NCBI GenBank assembly: GCA_030770425.1
Contig: JASJFT010000386.1
Location: 1 to 22,591, forward strand
Length of the DNA stretch: 22,591 bases
Source of the DNA: Darksidea phi
Lineage: Eukaryota > Ascomycota > Dothideomycetes > Pleosporales > Lentitheciaceae
Reading direction: 5' to 3'
This document shows, piece after piece, positions 1 through 8,977 of this stretch. The position numbers and the translations under genes were made by a program. Under the pieces are notes generated by a model that ran no database searches, was not told where the DNA came from, and saw only the letters and a program-made list of their open reading frames with translations. Position 1 is the first letter of the stretch. Each line of letters starts with the position of its first letter.

Positions 1-94
1 CCCCCCCCCACCCCCCCCCCCCCCCACCCCCCCACCACCACCCACCCCCCCCCCCCCCCCCCCCTCCGCTCCCCCCCCCCCCCCCCCCCCCCCC
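1..94. repeat. Poly-C low-complexity edge
   Basis: Almost pure C with scattered single A and T bases, ending abruptly where ordinary sequence starts at about 95. Read outward from the unique sequence (minus strand) it is poly-G. Together with the poly-G stretch near the other end it looks like a contig edge that ran into low-quality sequence, although a genuine C-rich microsatellite cannot be excluded. Confidence 0.8.
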
Positions 95-189
95 AGAGCT
101 CCTTCCGGGTGCTCCGTGGGCCTTCCGTACGCGCGTCGGCATCGACCTTACACTCGCTTGTCCAGACTCCGTTCCCCCTCGCCGTCAAC

Positions 190-1920
190 ATGAACTACAC
201 AATCGATCCATCTGTGCTCCAGGACAACTTCATTGAGTTCGACCCTTACCAACGATGCAGCCTGCCCGACGATCCCTTCGAGTTGGCCGCCCGAGACAGC
301 GCCGTCGACCTTACCACGGCATGGCCCGCCCGTATCAAGCAGGAACCCAGCGACGCCCTGGCCCAATTCTTCGATATCCACTCGCCCGCCCCTACCAACA
401 CCCGTTCTCCCTCCGCAGACGACATGATCTTCAGCAACGTCAATTCCCCTGGCGACTTCATTCGGGACCCCAGCCAGACCAGCACCCCCGAAACCACCGA
501 GGACTGTCTCACTCTCGTTCCAGGTATCAAACAGGAACCTCCCAACGATACATGGAACCCAATGTACTCTACCTCGGACGCAATCGTCATGCCGCAGTCC
601 ACGCCCCAGCCCCCAGATGCGCCCAAGATCTACCTGGTCCCGGACAAGACGAAAACCCGGGCCGAGACGCAGATCAAGATGCAATTGGTCGTGGATCCCC
701 TGGACAAGGTCGAGTTCATTCGGTTTCCTCGAAAGACGCTTGCCAAGCCAAAGCATTTTGCAAGCGAGGAAGAAAGGCTTGAAACAGAGAGCGCAGGCCA
801 AGTCCTGATCATGGACTGCATGCTCGTGTGTGCGACTGCCGTTGAAACCCCCGAGCTTCAGAACGTCGCCTTGCGTCGGGCGGCGGGTAAGGAGAAGGTG
901 CCGCGTAGAAGTCCAAAGGTGCCCCTGTCAGAGCTGGACAAGGACGACCCCGCACATCCACAGAACGGTGGAGAGGTGCTGATCTGCGATGGATGCAAGG
1001 AGCGCGAGCGCAAGCGCTACGACCGCAAGAAGAAGCGCACAGACGACGAGGAGGAATTCTCCAAGTACGAGAACGAGCGTGTCATCATGATCAACGAGAA
1101 GGAGTACAAGAAGTGGAAGGAGGTCGATTTGGGTGACCCGCAATTCTCGAATCGCGCGAAGCAGGTCGACTTCGCCATGCGCATTGCCTGCTACTGCCGG
1201 CATCAGGAAGAGAAGTCGCCCATGGGATACCGCGTGATTTTCACCTTCGCCGACGCCAACGGCCGCTTTGTCGCCCAACATCTGTCGGACATCATTCACA
1301 TCACCGACGACCACAAGAACAAGGAGGCACCCGAGGTGCTACCGCGGCCTCTCACCATCCCGCCATACAAAATGCAGTACCCGCACCCTTCCAACGTCAT
1401 TGTTCCTTTGTATCAGTACGCTGCGGACAATCAGTATGCTCTGGGTCCTTATTCGCAGCCGCAGACACCAGTCATGTCCAACTTCCAGTCGCCCCTGACG
1501 CCCCTGTCGCCATTGGAAACAACGTTCCCGCAGCCTACCGCTCCTCCCGTGCCCCAACCGCTACGACACCCACCGCCCGCGTATCCCTCAGCCCCTGCTC
1601 CCAACCCCACCACCGCCGCCGCTCAGTATGCCCGCCACCAGCGTGGACAGAGCTACTATGATACGCCAATGCTCAGTCCCACCGGTTCCATGCCCATGGC
1701 ATCGCAGCTCCCACGACCCCAGTCTTTCGACAGCTTCAATTTCAATTTTGCTGCCGAGAGCCAAATGCATCATTCGCATGAGCAGTACTATGCTTCGGCA
1801 CCTCAATCGGCTGTGAGCACCCCAATCAACCTGTCGAGGCCCGCGTCTCCAACATGGGAGCAAGGACCGCAAAAGAAGAAGACGCTGCGATGCCTCTACT
1901 ATTACGTTGATGATGAATAA
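190..1920 (+). CDS. SPT23/MGA2-type DNA-binding-domain protein, short form (576 aa)
   Basis: Single uninterrupted reading frame. I start at the first ATG (190), which has a good fungal context (GTCAACATGAA); the open frame upstream begins only with a GTG and runs into the poly-C edge. Residues 1-150 are acidic, Pro/Ser/Thr-rich and carry two IKQEP motifs (K50, K114). Residues about 155-375 resemble the SPT23/MGA2 DNA-binding region: an RAETQIKMQL entry strand, FPRKTLAKPK, LVCATAVETPEL, a GGEVLICDGC segment, then a very basic stretch (270-283, ERERKRYDRKKKR) that could be a nuclear localisation signal, and FTFADANGRFVA. The tail (380-576) is Pro/Gln/Tyr-rich and ends with a basic KKK shortly before the stop. 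Known family members (yeast Spt23p/Mga2p) go on to an IPT/TIG domain, ankyrin repeats and a membrane anchor and activate the fatty-acid desaturase OLE1. None of those parts is present here, so this is probably a soluble nuclear regulator and the OLE1 role should not be assumed. Confidence 0.82.
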   Translation: MNYTIDPSVLQDNFIEFDPYQRCSLPDDPFELAARDSAVDLTTAWPARIKQEPSDALAQFFDIHSPAPTNTRSPSADDMIFSNVNSPGDFIRDPSQTSTPETTEDCLTLVPGIKQEPPNDTWNPMYSTSDAIVMPQSTPQPPDAPKIYLVPDKTKTRAETQIKMQLVVDPLDKVEFIRFPRKTLAKPKHFASEEERLETESAGQVLIMDCMLVCATAVETPELQNVALRRAAGKEKVPRRSPKVPLSELDKDDPAHPQNGGEVLICDGCKERERKRYDRKKKRTDDEEEFSKYENERVIMINEKEYKKWKEVDLGDPQFSNRAKQVDFAMRIACYCRHQEEKSPMGYRVIFTFADANGRFVAQHLSDIIHITDDHKNKEAPEVLPRPLTIPPYKMQYPHPSNVIVPLYQYAADNQYALGPYSQPQTPVMSNFQSPLTPLSPLETTFPQPTAPPVPQPLRHPPPAYPSAPAPNPTTAAAQYARHQRGQSYYDTPMLSPTGSMPMASQLPRPQSFDSFNFNFAAESQMHHSHEQYYASAPQSAVSTPINLSRPASPTWEQGPQKKKTLRCLYYYVDDE

Positions 1921-3267
1921 ATCAATCAACGGCGGACTTTTGGTATGATATCACTAGGTAATGGAGTTGAGCGATGGGGAGCAGGCTGGGTCGGCATCCA
2001 AACGGCGTTTAGGCTTCTCTACGGAACGGGCTGGGGGTTACTATTCACAACGGGCTTTCGGGAAGTGCTCCCTCCAGCTTCGATTACCATACGACGCAAC
2101 GGGGAATCCGAACGCTATTGCTCCGGGGCGGGACTTTGGGTACATCTTTTGGGCTTGGAATTTTGGAATTTTCGTTCACGATTCACGATAGACAGCGGTG
2201 GTGTCCCCTGCTTTTGGCATTGACTGTCACATACACTTTGTAATTCGCACGTTACCTCGCTGCGACGCCACCTTTTTCGTTTCCAAAAGTAAAAAGCACA
2301 CACTCTATACACGTTCTATAAACACTAGTTTTCCTAATCTTACAATACTGCATCAAGTTCCAGCCATTCCCCCCCCCCCCACTATAAAATAATTTCATCA
2401 ACCACAAACAACCACTACGCTCAAGACAACATCCGAAGAAGCACACCGGTAAAACCTTTCCAGAGTCCTTACAATGTGACGAGAGCGGTATGCCAGTTCC
2501 ATCAAGCCAGAGACAGGAAAAAAATACTCCCGACCAACGCCTCCGATTCGCCCGTCTCAAACTTCCCTACCTCTCTGCATCCACCTCATCTTCCGCATCC
2601 GTCAGCCCCTGCATAGAGACACACCTCGCTCAATCAATTTTCCCGCTCTTGCGGTACCCGCCCGCGCGCCCCGGAGCAGGCAAACAGGCAAACAGGCACA
2701 CTGTCCACCCACCCAACCCACCGCAAACGTGCCTCTCAGGGAAGCCGGACGCGCTGCAGCAATATATACCTACATGCGGGTTGCCGTCATGAGCGGAGGG
2801 CTCGATTGGTTGGGGTTGGAGTCGGGGGTCGGTGGTGGGGGTATGGGTATGGGATTAGAGCGAATTGGGACATCCCGCCTGCGAGGCGCTCGACTGGGAA
2901 TCACATAGAATATCGCGGCGTGGTAGGGTAGGGTTTGAATTGGGGGTGGTCCCTTCGTGGGGGTGGAAGGGGGGGCGCGTGGGCTTCGCCATAGGTAGAT
3001 CGGAACCGGAACCGGAATCCGCGGGCGAAGTTTTGTGTACCCATACGGCATAGGAGTGATAATTCGTCTTGACGGGTCTATGTCTTTTCATATACGAGTA
3101 TATTGTTTCCGCTGACCGATTGCCGGTGCGTCGGGGCGCGTACGGCTGCTTTTCGGAATGGTTGCTGCGGATGCAGGGTGATGTAGGTATATGCACGTGG
3201 AATTTGGGAGGTGTTTGGTTGGGAAAGTGGCATGGGTGTGTCAATCTGTGTGCAGTGTCGTGGACAC
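1921..3267. other. Intergenic region, no supported gene
   Basis: This lies downstream of the SPT23-like gene and of ClpX, which converge on it. I find only short frames without recognisable domains (the longest plausible one, 2490-2792 on +, is 100 aa and low-complexity). It holds a short C run (about 2370-2380), a pyrimidine/CA-rich stretch around 2400-2600 that could be a leader or untranslated region, and the G-rich clusters described separately. Confidence 0.6.
2812..2983 (+). other. Two G-run clusters with G-quadruplex potential
   Basis: Cluster 1 has G runs at 2812-2815, 2824-2828, 2837-2841, 2845-2847 and 2851-2853, with loops of 8, 8, 3 and 3 nt. Cluster 2 has G runs at 2942-2946, 2959-2963, 2969-2975 and 2981-2983, with loops of 12, 5 and 5 nt. 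Four G runs are available on the plus strand in both. Some loops exceed the strict 7-nt rule, so stability is uncertain. The region is intergenic, between two converging genes. Confidence 0.5.
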
Positions 3268-3398
3268 ATTGGGTTGGATTTTCGTAGTAGGAGTCTCTTT
3301 TGTAAGGTCCGCACGAAACACAGTACGAGTTTGTACATAGTAGAGGTGCTATACCCATACCTTATACACGATAATAGAGCTGTAGAAGCTGTACACAG
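3268..3398 (+). repeat. Dispersed 131-bp repeat, copy A (inverted partner at 8849-8977)
   Basis: Starts ATTGGGTTGGATTTT and ends AGCTGTACACAG. It aligns end to end with the reverse complement of 8849-8977: about 122 of 131 columns are identical, the rest being 7 transitions and 2 single-base gaps. Similarity stops sharply at both ends. It lies 135 bp past the ClpX stop codon, so it may be transcribed in the ClpX 3' region. No terminal inverted repeats, target-site duplication or coding capacity are seen. Candidate identities are a non-autonomous element remnant or a segmental duplication. Confidence 0.9.
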
Positions 3399-3532
3399 GT
3401 CGTGGATACATATTTAATGACAAAATGGCCATTGTGGAGAAAGAGGCAAATATTTACTAGAAATGTAGCATGTCTCGACGTTGTACACCGTTACATCCTA
3501 CACAAAAGTGCATGGCTCGGCACAAAGCTTTG

Positions 3533-5443
3533 TTAATAGCCCGCCGCACCGGCCTTTCTGTACTCCTCGAAACTATGGACTGAGGAAGCATTCTCCTCTC
3601 TTGCCCGGATTCGCTCCTGCCAGTCATCTTCTTCCTGCGCATGCGTCGTCTCAAAAGCTTGCGATTGTCCGCGATGGAAGTGAAGTGGAGCGCATTTCAG
3701 CTGAGCGGCTTCTTGTGTGATGAGAATGTGCTTGACTGTTGAACCTGTATTCTGTCAGATAGGCATTTGCAAGTTGCGAAAGGAGGGGCGCTTACCAGGC
3801 GCGTCGAACTTGGAGTTCAAGAGTAGTCGCTCGACAACAGCTTTTAGTCCACGAGCACCCGTGCCCATTGCAAGAGCCCTCTTTGCAATTTCCCGCAAAG
3901 AGCCACTTGTGAAACGAATTTCGATGCCATCAGCATGGAAAAGTGCTGCCTCTTGTCTGATGAGACTGTTCTTCGGCTCGGTAAGCACTCGCACCAGTGC
4001 GTCCTCGTCCAAAGCTGACACCGCGCATGTCTTTGCAATTCGACCAACAAGTTCGGGTATCATACCGTACTTTTGAAGGTCGGCAGGCTCGACGTAGTAC
4101 AGCACATTGTATTCTTCCTCTCGATGTCTGACTTGTCGAGCGTCGTATGCAGTAAGAGGTTCCGTTTCATTGGGCACGTACATGGGCAGATCTTTCCGGA
4201 AGGCTGCAACGTCTTCGTCGCTTAGTATGGTATCATGCTTCCCAGTTTCTGAGTTCGCTGCTCTTACCCGAGCACCAAAGCCCAGCCCTCCTTTCGCTTT
4301 TCGGTTCAGGATGATCTTCTCCAGGCCGACGAATGCGCCTGTACATATGAAGAGTATGTTATCGGTTCGAACATTGAACACCTCACTCTTGCCACTTGGA
4401 CTTGATGGGCCAGCACCGGACGATGGACTCCGGGGTCCGTCCAGCGGGTTGCTGGACGAATAACTCGAACTCCCAGAAACGCCGGGGGCCTTGCTGCTGC
4501 CACTGCGCTCGGCCTTTGCCTGTAGCTGTAATGTGGTGCCCTCGATGATCTTGAGCAGTGATTGTTGCACGCCTTCGCCACCGACATCCTTGCCGTGGGC
4601 CATTTTTACCCCCGCAATCTTATCGATCTCATCTAGTACGATTATGCCCCGCTCTGCCGCCTCCACATCGTAGTTGGCAGCAGCGAGAAGCCTTTGCACG
4701 CAGCTCTCCGCATCTTCACCAATATACCCGGACTGTGTGAAGGGTGTGCAATCCGACATGCTGAAGGGCACATCGAGCACACGAGCAAGCGTCTTTGCTA
4801 TCAGCGTCTTGCCGACTCCTGTAGGTCCAAGCATGAGGACGTTGGATTTCTCGAACTGCAGACTGCTCGTGTCTTGCAAAGGCGGCGGGTCGGGAAGCGG
4901 TGGGGCGTGCGACGGATACACGTGCCAGGTTGATTGCTGGCCGGGAAATTCATCTTCTGCCGCACTTAGCCTGGCTCATACGACTACAAAGCACGCGTCA
5001 GACAACATGGGAGGATGAGAATTGCATCTACCTTCTATGGGATGTCGCTGCGCCATGGCCTGTCGCTGCGCCTTCTCCTCCAACCTGGCCTGTTCATCTT
5101 CCTGCCGCTGCAACTCCCGAAGTCTCTTGTAGTGGTCGTACACGGCAACACTCAGCACCTTCTTTGCGTAGTCCTGGCCCACGACGAATTGGTCCAGATG
5201 CTCTTTCAGCATCCGGGGCGTGATGCGGCTAACGCCGGAGCTCGACACATCGGCCAGAGGCCCTCTCGTCGGCTCATCGGGATCGTAATAGCCAGTGAAG
5301 CCTTGGCCGCTGAAATCGGAGCGGCGGTATTGCGACCTCTGCGGACAGGTGGCGGAGAAGGCACGGCGGCCAATGCTGGCCAGAGCGAGATACGAAGCCT
5401 TTGCCTGCGGGGAGACGGTGAGGAACAGCGTTCGGGGGGCCAT
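3533..5443 (-). CDS. mcx1: Mitochondrial ClpX-type AAA+ unfoldase (600 aa, 3 exons)
   Basis: Exons, 5' to 3': 5443-5032, 4974-3796, 3744-3533, with introns of 57 and 51 nt. It unfolds proteins in the mitochondrial matrix; family members work with the ClpP peptidase where present, or alone like yeast Mcx1. The N-terminus is Arg/Ser/Ala-rich with few acids, ending near a RRAFSAT site, as in matrix-targeting peptides. The ClpX core begins at [20 protein letters not shown] (about 75-94). Walker A GPTGVGKT is at 187-194, the GYIGEDAE pore/ATP loop at 220-227, Walker B with DEID at 252-255, and the sensor-2 GARGLK near the end of exon 2. The final exon gives a family-typical tail ([11 protein letters not shown], then RGQSQAF). 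No N-terminal zinc-binding domain is present, as usual for fungal forms. A Ser/Gly/Pro-rich insertion lies at about 290-325. I start at the ATG at 5443 because the upstream in-frame codon is GTG. Confidence 0.95.
4975..5031 (-). other. ClpX intron 1 with tandem acceptor
   Basis: Donor GTAGAT starts at 5031. The acceptor that keeps the frame is the AG of TATGAG (4976-4975). Nine bases upstream is a better-looking TTTGTAG acceptor (AG at 4985-4984), preceded by a CTGAC branch-site candidate. Using it would add TCGTATGAG to the exon and create an in-frame TGA at once. Confidence 0.7.
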
Positions 5444-6015
5444 GACGGGTGAGATCAGGGTCACGATAGGTTTACATGGCGATGCTGGAACTCTTCAATC
5501 TTGACGCCACTTTCGGTTTGCGGAGGCTCAAGCAGCTGGGGTGGTGGTATATGGAGGGAGTTGTGAGCTCTCCGCACTTGGCGGCGGGGCAGGACCCAGC
5601 TCCGCTAAGGCGCCACGAACCAGACCATACGATGAACCTCGCGATGGACTTCAATGGGCTTTGCGAAGCACCATCGGACATGACCCTTGAGACGCGAAGG
5701 AGCAGAAGATTGCCCCGGCCCGACTGGCGCCTCCTAGACACTACTCGTGGCCGTGTGTTGGGCCGTGGCGGCGCGTGTTTCCGGACGCGATGCCCGTTTC
5801 TACATGGCGCGCTATGACGTTGGGCCCGACAGGGATGCGAGACTTTCTGGTTGAGCTGCAGCATTGGATGAAACCCCGCAATGGCTTTACACTTTTGACC
5901 CTCTAAGCTGCTGCGCGCCCATCATATACGCTGTGCGTCCTGCGACCCCCGTCAAGAACAAACCGGTCGCCTGAAAGCAAACCTCCCTCCTCCGCTCTGC
6001 CTCCAGCGCTCCATC
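5444..6015. promoter_or_regulatory. Shared divergent promoter region, ClpX / glycogen branching enzyme
   Basis: There are 572 bp between the two start codons, transcribed outward in both directions. An ATTGG (inverted CCAAT box) lies at 5863-5867, and a pyrimidine-rich stretch (about 5980-6010) precedes the branching-enzyme ATG, as is common in fungal leaders. Open frames of 113 aa (+) and 130 aa (-) across the region have no recognisable domain and I treat them as chance. No other binding site is assigned. Confidence 0.6.
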
Positions 6016-8416
6016 ATGGCCATGGCTCTCAACGACGCTTCGAGCAACTCCATCGCCGAGAACCCGGCTGGACAGGTGCCAAACGACGGAACTGGTACGT
6101 GTGGAGCTTCAGTGCTGTGAAATCCACAATTGACTGACCCTCTTTAGGCATCACCCAGCTCGACTCGTACCTCGATCCCTTCAAAGACGCCCTTCGAAGC
6201 CGCTACGCAAAAGCACAACAATGGTTGAAAACAATCAACGAAACAGAGGGTGGCATGGAGAGCTTCACAAGGGCAAGCATACAGCCATCCCATCCAGGAG
6301 CAAAAGTCTGACTGTGTTCAAGGGATACGAAAAATTCGGCTTCCATGTACAGGATAACGGCGATGTCGTATACCGTGAATGGGCGCCAAATGCCCTACGA
6401 GCGTACCTTATCGGCGACTTCAACAACTGGGACCGCGATGCGACCCCCATGACGAAGAACCAATATGGCGTGTTCGAGGTGACAGTGCCAGCCAAGGACG
6501 GCAAGCCCGCGATACCCCACGATTCGAAGCTCAAGGTGGGTTGTCCACTCTCTTGAAGCACTTGATGAGCTGACGTAGTGTGGTAGATATCACTCGTTGT
6601 TCCGAATGACCACGCCCGTCAAGAGCGCATTCCTGCCTGGATCAAGAGGGTGACCCAGGATCTCAGTGTCTCGCCCGTCTACGATGCGCGCTTCTGGAAC
6701 CCTCCTAAAGAGGAGCGGTACGTCTTCAAGAACAAGCGGCCCCCAAAACCTGCCAGTGCCCGTATTTACGAAGCACACGTCGGTATCTCGTCGCCGGAGC
6801 CAAAAGTGGCTACCTACAAGGAGTTTACGCAAAACATCCTCCCACGGATTAAGAACCTGGGATACAACGTCATTCAGCTGATGGCCATCATGGAGCACGC
6901 ATACTATGCAAGCTTTGGCTACCAGATCAACAGCTTCTTTGCTGCCAGCAGTCGTTATGGCCTCCCCGACGACTTGAAGGAGCTCATTGACACTGCTCAC
7001 GGCATGGGCATCACGGTGTTGCTGGATGTTGTACACAGCCATGCGTCCAAGAATGTTTTGGATGGCCTGAATATGTTTGACGGGAGCGACCATCTGTACT
7101 TCCACGAGGGCGCCAAAGGTCGGCACGAGCTTTGGGACAGTCGACTGTTCAACTACGGGCATCATGAGGTGCTACGCTTCTTGCTCAGCAATCTTCGATT
7201 CTGGATGGAAGAATACCAGTTCGATGGTTTCCGATTCGATGGCGTGACAAGCATGCTCTACACCCACCATGGCATTGGAACGTGAGTGATCCCTCGCCTC
7301 AATCCTCGCGCATACTGACACACTACAGTGGCTTCTCAGGTGGCTACCACGAATATTTCGGTCCCGGCGTTGATGAGGAAGGTGTGGTGTATCTCATGCT
7401 GGCCAACGAGATGCTGCACCAACTGTATCCTGACATCATCACCATCGCGGAAGATGTATCGGGTATGCCAGGCTTGTGCGTGGCGCTGTCGCTTGGTGGA
7501 ATAGGTTTCGACTATCGACTTGCCATGGCTGTTCCTGACCTGTACATCAAGTGGTTGAAAGAAAAGCAGGACATTGATTGGGATATGGGCAATTTAGTCT
7601 TTACTCTCACGAATCGTCGGCACGGCGAGAAGACGATTGCTTATGCCGAGAGTCACGACCAAGCGTAAGGGCCTATATTGGCGATATCGGACTACGCTAA
7701 TATGAAACAGACTTGTTGGTGATAAGACGCTGCTGTTCTGGCTGTGCGATGCGCAGATGTACACCCACATGTCTACTCTTTCTGAGGAGACTCCTGTAAT
7801 CTCCAGAGGTCTCTCCCTCCACAAGATGATTCGTCTCATCACGCATGGTCTTGGGGGCGAAGGCTATCTGAACTTCGAAGGTAACGAGTTCGGTCACCCT
7901 GAGTGGTTGGACTTTCCCCGAGAAGGGAATAATAACAGCTTCAACTACGCCCGGCGACAGTTCAACCTAGTCGACGACAAATTGCTCCGGTATCACTTTT
8001 TGAACGACTTTGACAGCAAGATGCAGTGGACGGAGGAGAAGTATGGCTGGCTGCACTCTCCGCAAGCGTATGTGAGCCTGAAGCACGAAGGCGACAAGGT
8101 CATCGTGTTTGAGCGGGCTGGCCTCCTCTGGATCTTCAATTTCCACCCATCAAACAGCTTCACAGATTACCGCGTCGGTGTCGAACAGGGAGGCACGTAC
8201 AGGATCGTGCTTAGCACTGATAGCAAGGACTTTGGCGGTCAGGGGAACGTCGATGAGAGCACACGGTTCTTTACGACGCCGTTTGCGTGGAACGAGAGGA
8301 AGAACTTTGTGCAGGTCTATATACCTGCTCGGACTGCGATAGTAAGTCATTTTTCTTCTACTGATTTAGCTTTGCTGACGACTTTGTAGGTGCTGGCGCT
8401 GGAGAACACATTGTAG
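6016..8416 (+). CDS. GBE1: 1,4-alpha-glucan (glycogen) branching enzyme (701 aa, 7 exons)
   Basis: Exons: 6016-6094, 6148-6272, 6323-6535, 6587-7281, 7329-7664, 7711-8341, 8390-8416; all introns are 46-53 nt. The enzyme cuts alpha-1,4 glucan chains and reattaches them in alpha-1,6 linkage (EC 2.4.1.18) in cytosolic glycogen synthesis. After a short N-terminus, an N-terminal beta-sandwich of CBM48 type (about 69-150; [20 protein letters not shown]) precedes a GH13 barrel. The conserved barrel regions are DVVHSH (286-291), [10 protein letters not shown] with nucleophile D357, AEDVSG with acid/base E412, and ESHDQ with D481. These numbers equal those I recall for human GBE1, which supports the exon structure. 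The all-beta C-terminal domain ends VLALENTL. Its length is normal for the family (about 700 aa). A second in-frame ATG at 6022 is possible. The second intron is GC-AG. Confidence 0.97.
6273..6322 (+). other. Non-canonical GC-AG intron in GBE1
   Basis: The coding frame requires exon end AGG, intron 5' end GCAAGC, and intron 3' end TTCAAG before GGATACGAA. The 50-nt intron has a CTGAC branch-site candidate close to its 3' end. AGG|GCAAGC matches the usual GC-donor consensus. No in-frame GT-AG alternative restores the family's conserved GYEKFG sequence. Retention would read into a TGA inside the intron. Confidence 0.85.
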
Positions 8417-8848
8417 ATCCAATGGGAAAGGTATACTTCTTTCGTTGCCTCGGTCGATGATGTCGACACTCATGTTATAACCATCTTTCGGAGGTCGGGT
8501 GCTTCCACTTGCTAGACATAGAACGGGGAAAAATACCGAGGATAGGAAATTGAAGGAACTGTGACAGATCTAGGAGAATGCAAGCCCAGCTCCGTGAACA
8601 TCTTGCGTATAAAGGCTCTGTGGTGCCGTTATAATATGCATGAGTGATGAGTCTCGTTTCGTCGTTGATCGTTCATGGACTACTCTTGCATAGCACAAGG
8701 ACAAAAATCTGTATACACTTCTTCCAGTTATCTAAACTACCAACGCAGATTTGCGTCTAACCACAAGATGCGAATCGACGACCATTGTTATTCTTGGACT
8801 CGCCTGTCAATGTTCGAAATATCACCTCGTCGCTCACGATCAACAGTA
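8417..8848. other. 3' flank of the branching-enzyme gene
   Basis: This is 432 bp of AT-richer sequence after the stop codon, probably 3' untranslated region and terminator. No open frame of note and no RNA gene was recognised. Confidence 0.55.
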
Positions 8849-8977
8849 CTGTGTACAGCTCTACAGCTCTATTATCGTGTATAAGGTGGGGTATAGCACC
8901 TCTACTGTGTACAAACTCGTACTGTGTTTCGTGCGGACTTTACGAAAGAGACTTCCACTATGAAAATCCAACCCAAT
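8849..8977 (-). repeat. Dispersed 131-bp repeat, copy B (inverted partner of 3268-3398)
   Basis: This is the reverse-complement match to copy A. It lies 432 bp past the branching-enzyme stop codon. Relative to its neighbouring gene it has the same orientation as copy A has relative to ClpX. Internally it contains three TACTGTGT-like copies (near 8847, 8903 and 8920) and the perfect palindrome ACAGTACTGT (8844-8853), which overlaps its edge. Confidence 0.9.

Noticed and set aside
109..189. N-terminal extension of the SPT23-like protein
   Set aside because: The extension begins with GTG next to the poly-C edge. The first ATG in frame is 190 and has a good context.
148..801. 217-aa frame antisense to the SPT23-like gene
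   Set aside because: It runs opposite to a well-supported coding region and has no recognisable domain.
2490..2792. Possible 100-aa plus-strand gene
   Set aside because: Low-complexity Ser/Pro composition, no domain and no neighbouring exon. It may be untranslated sequence.
3268..3398. Copy A/B repeat as a classical MITE or solo LTR
   Set aside because: No terminal inverted repeats, no TG...CA ends and no flanking target-site duplication could be found by eye.
5472..5864. Open frames on both strands in the ClpX-GBE1 promoter
   Set aside because: Neither resembles a family and they overlap each other in a normal promoter position.
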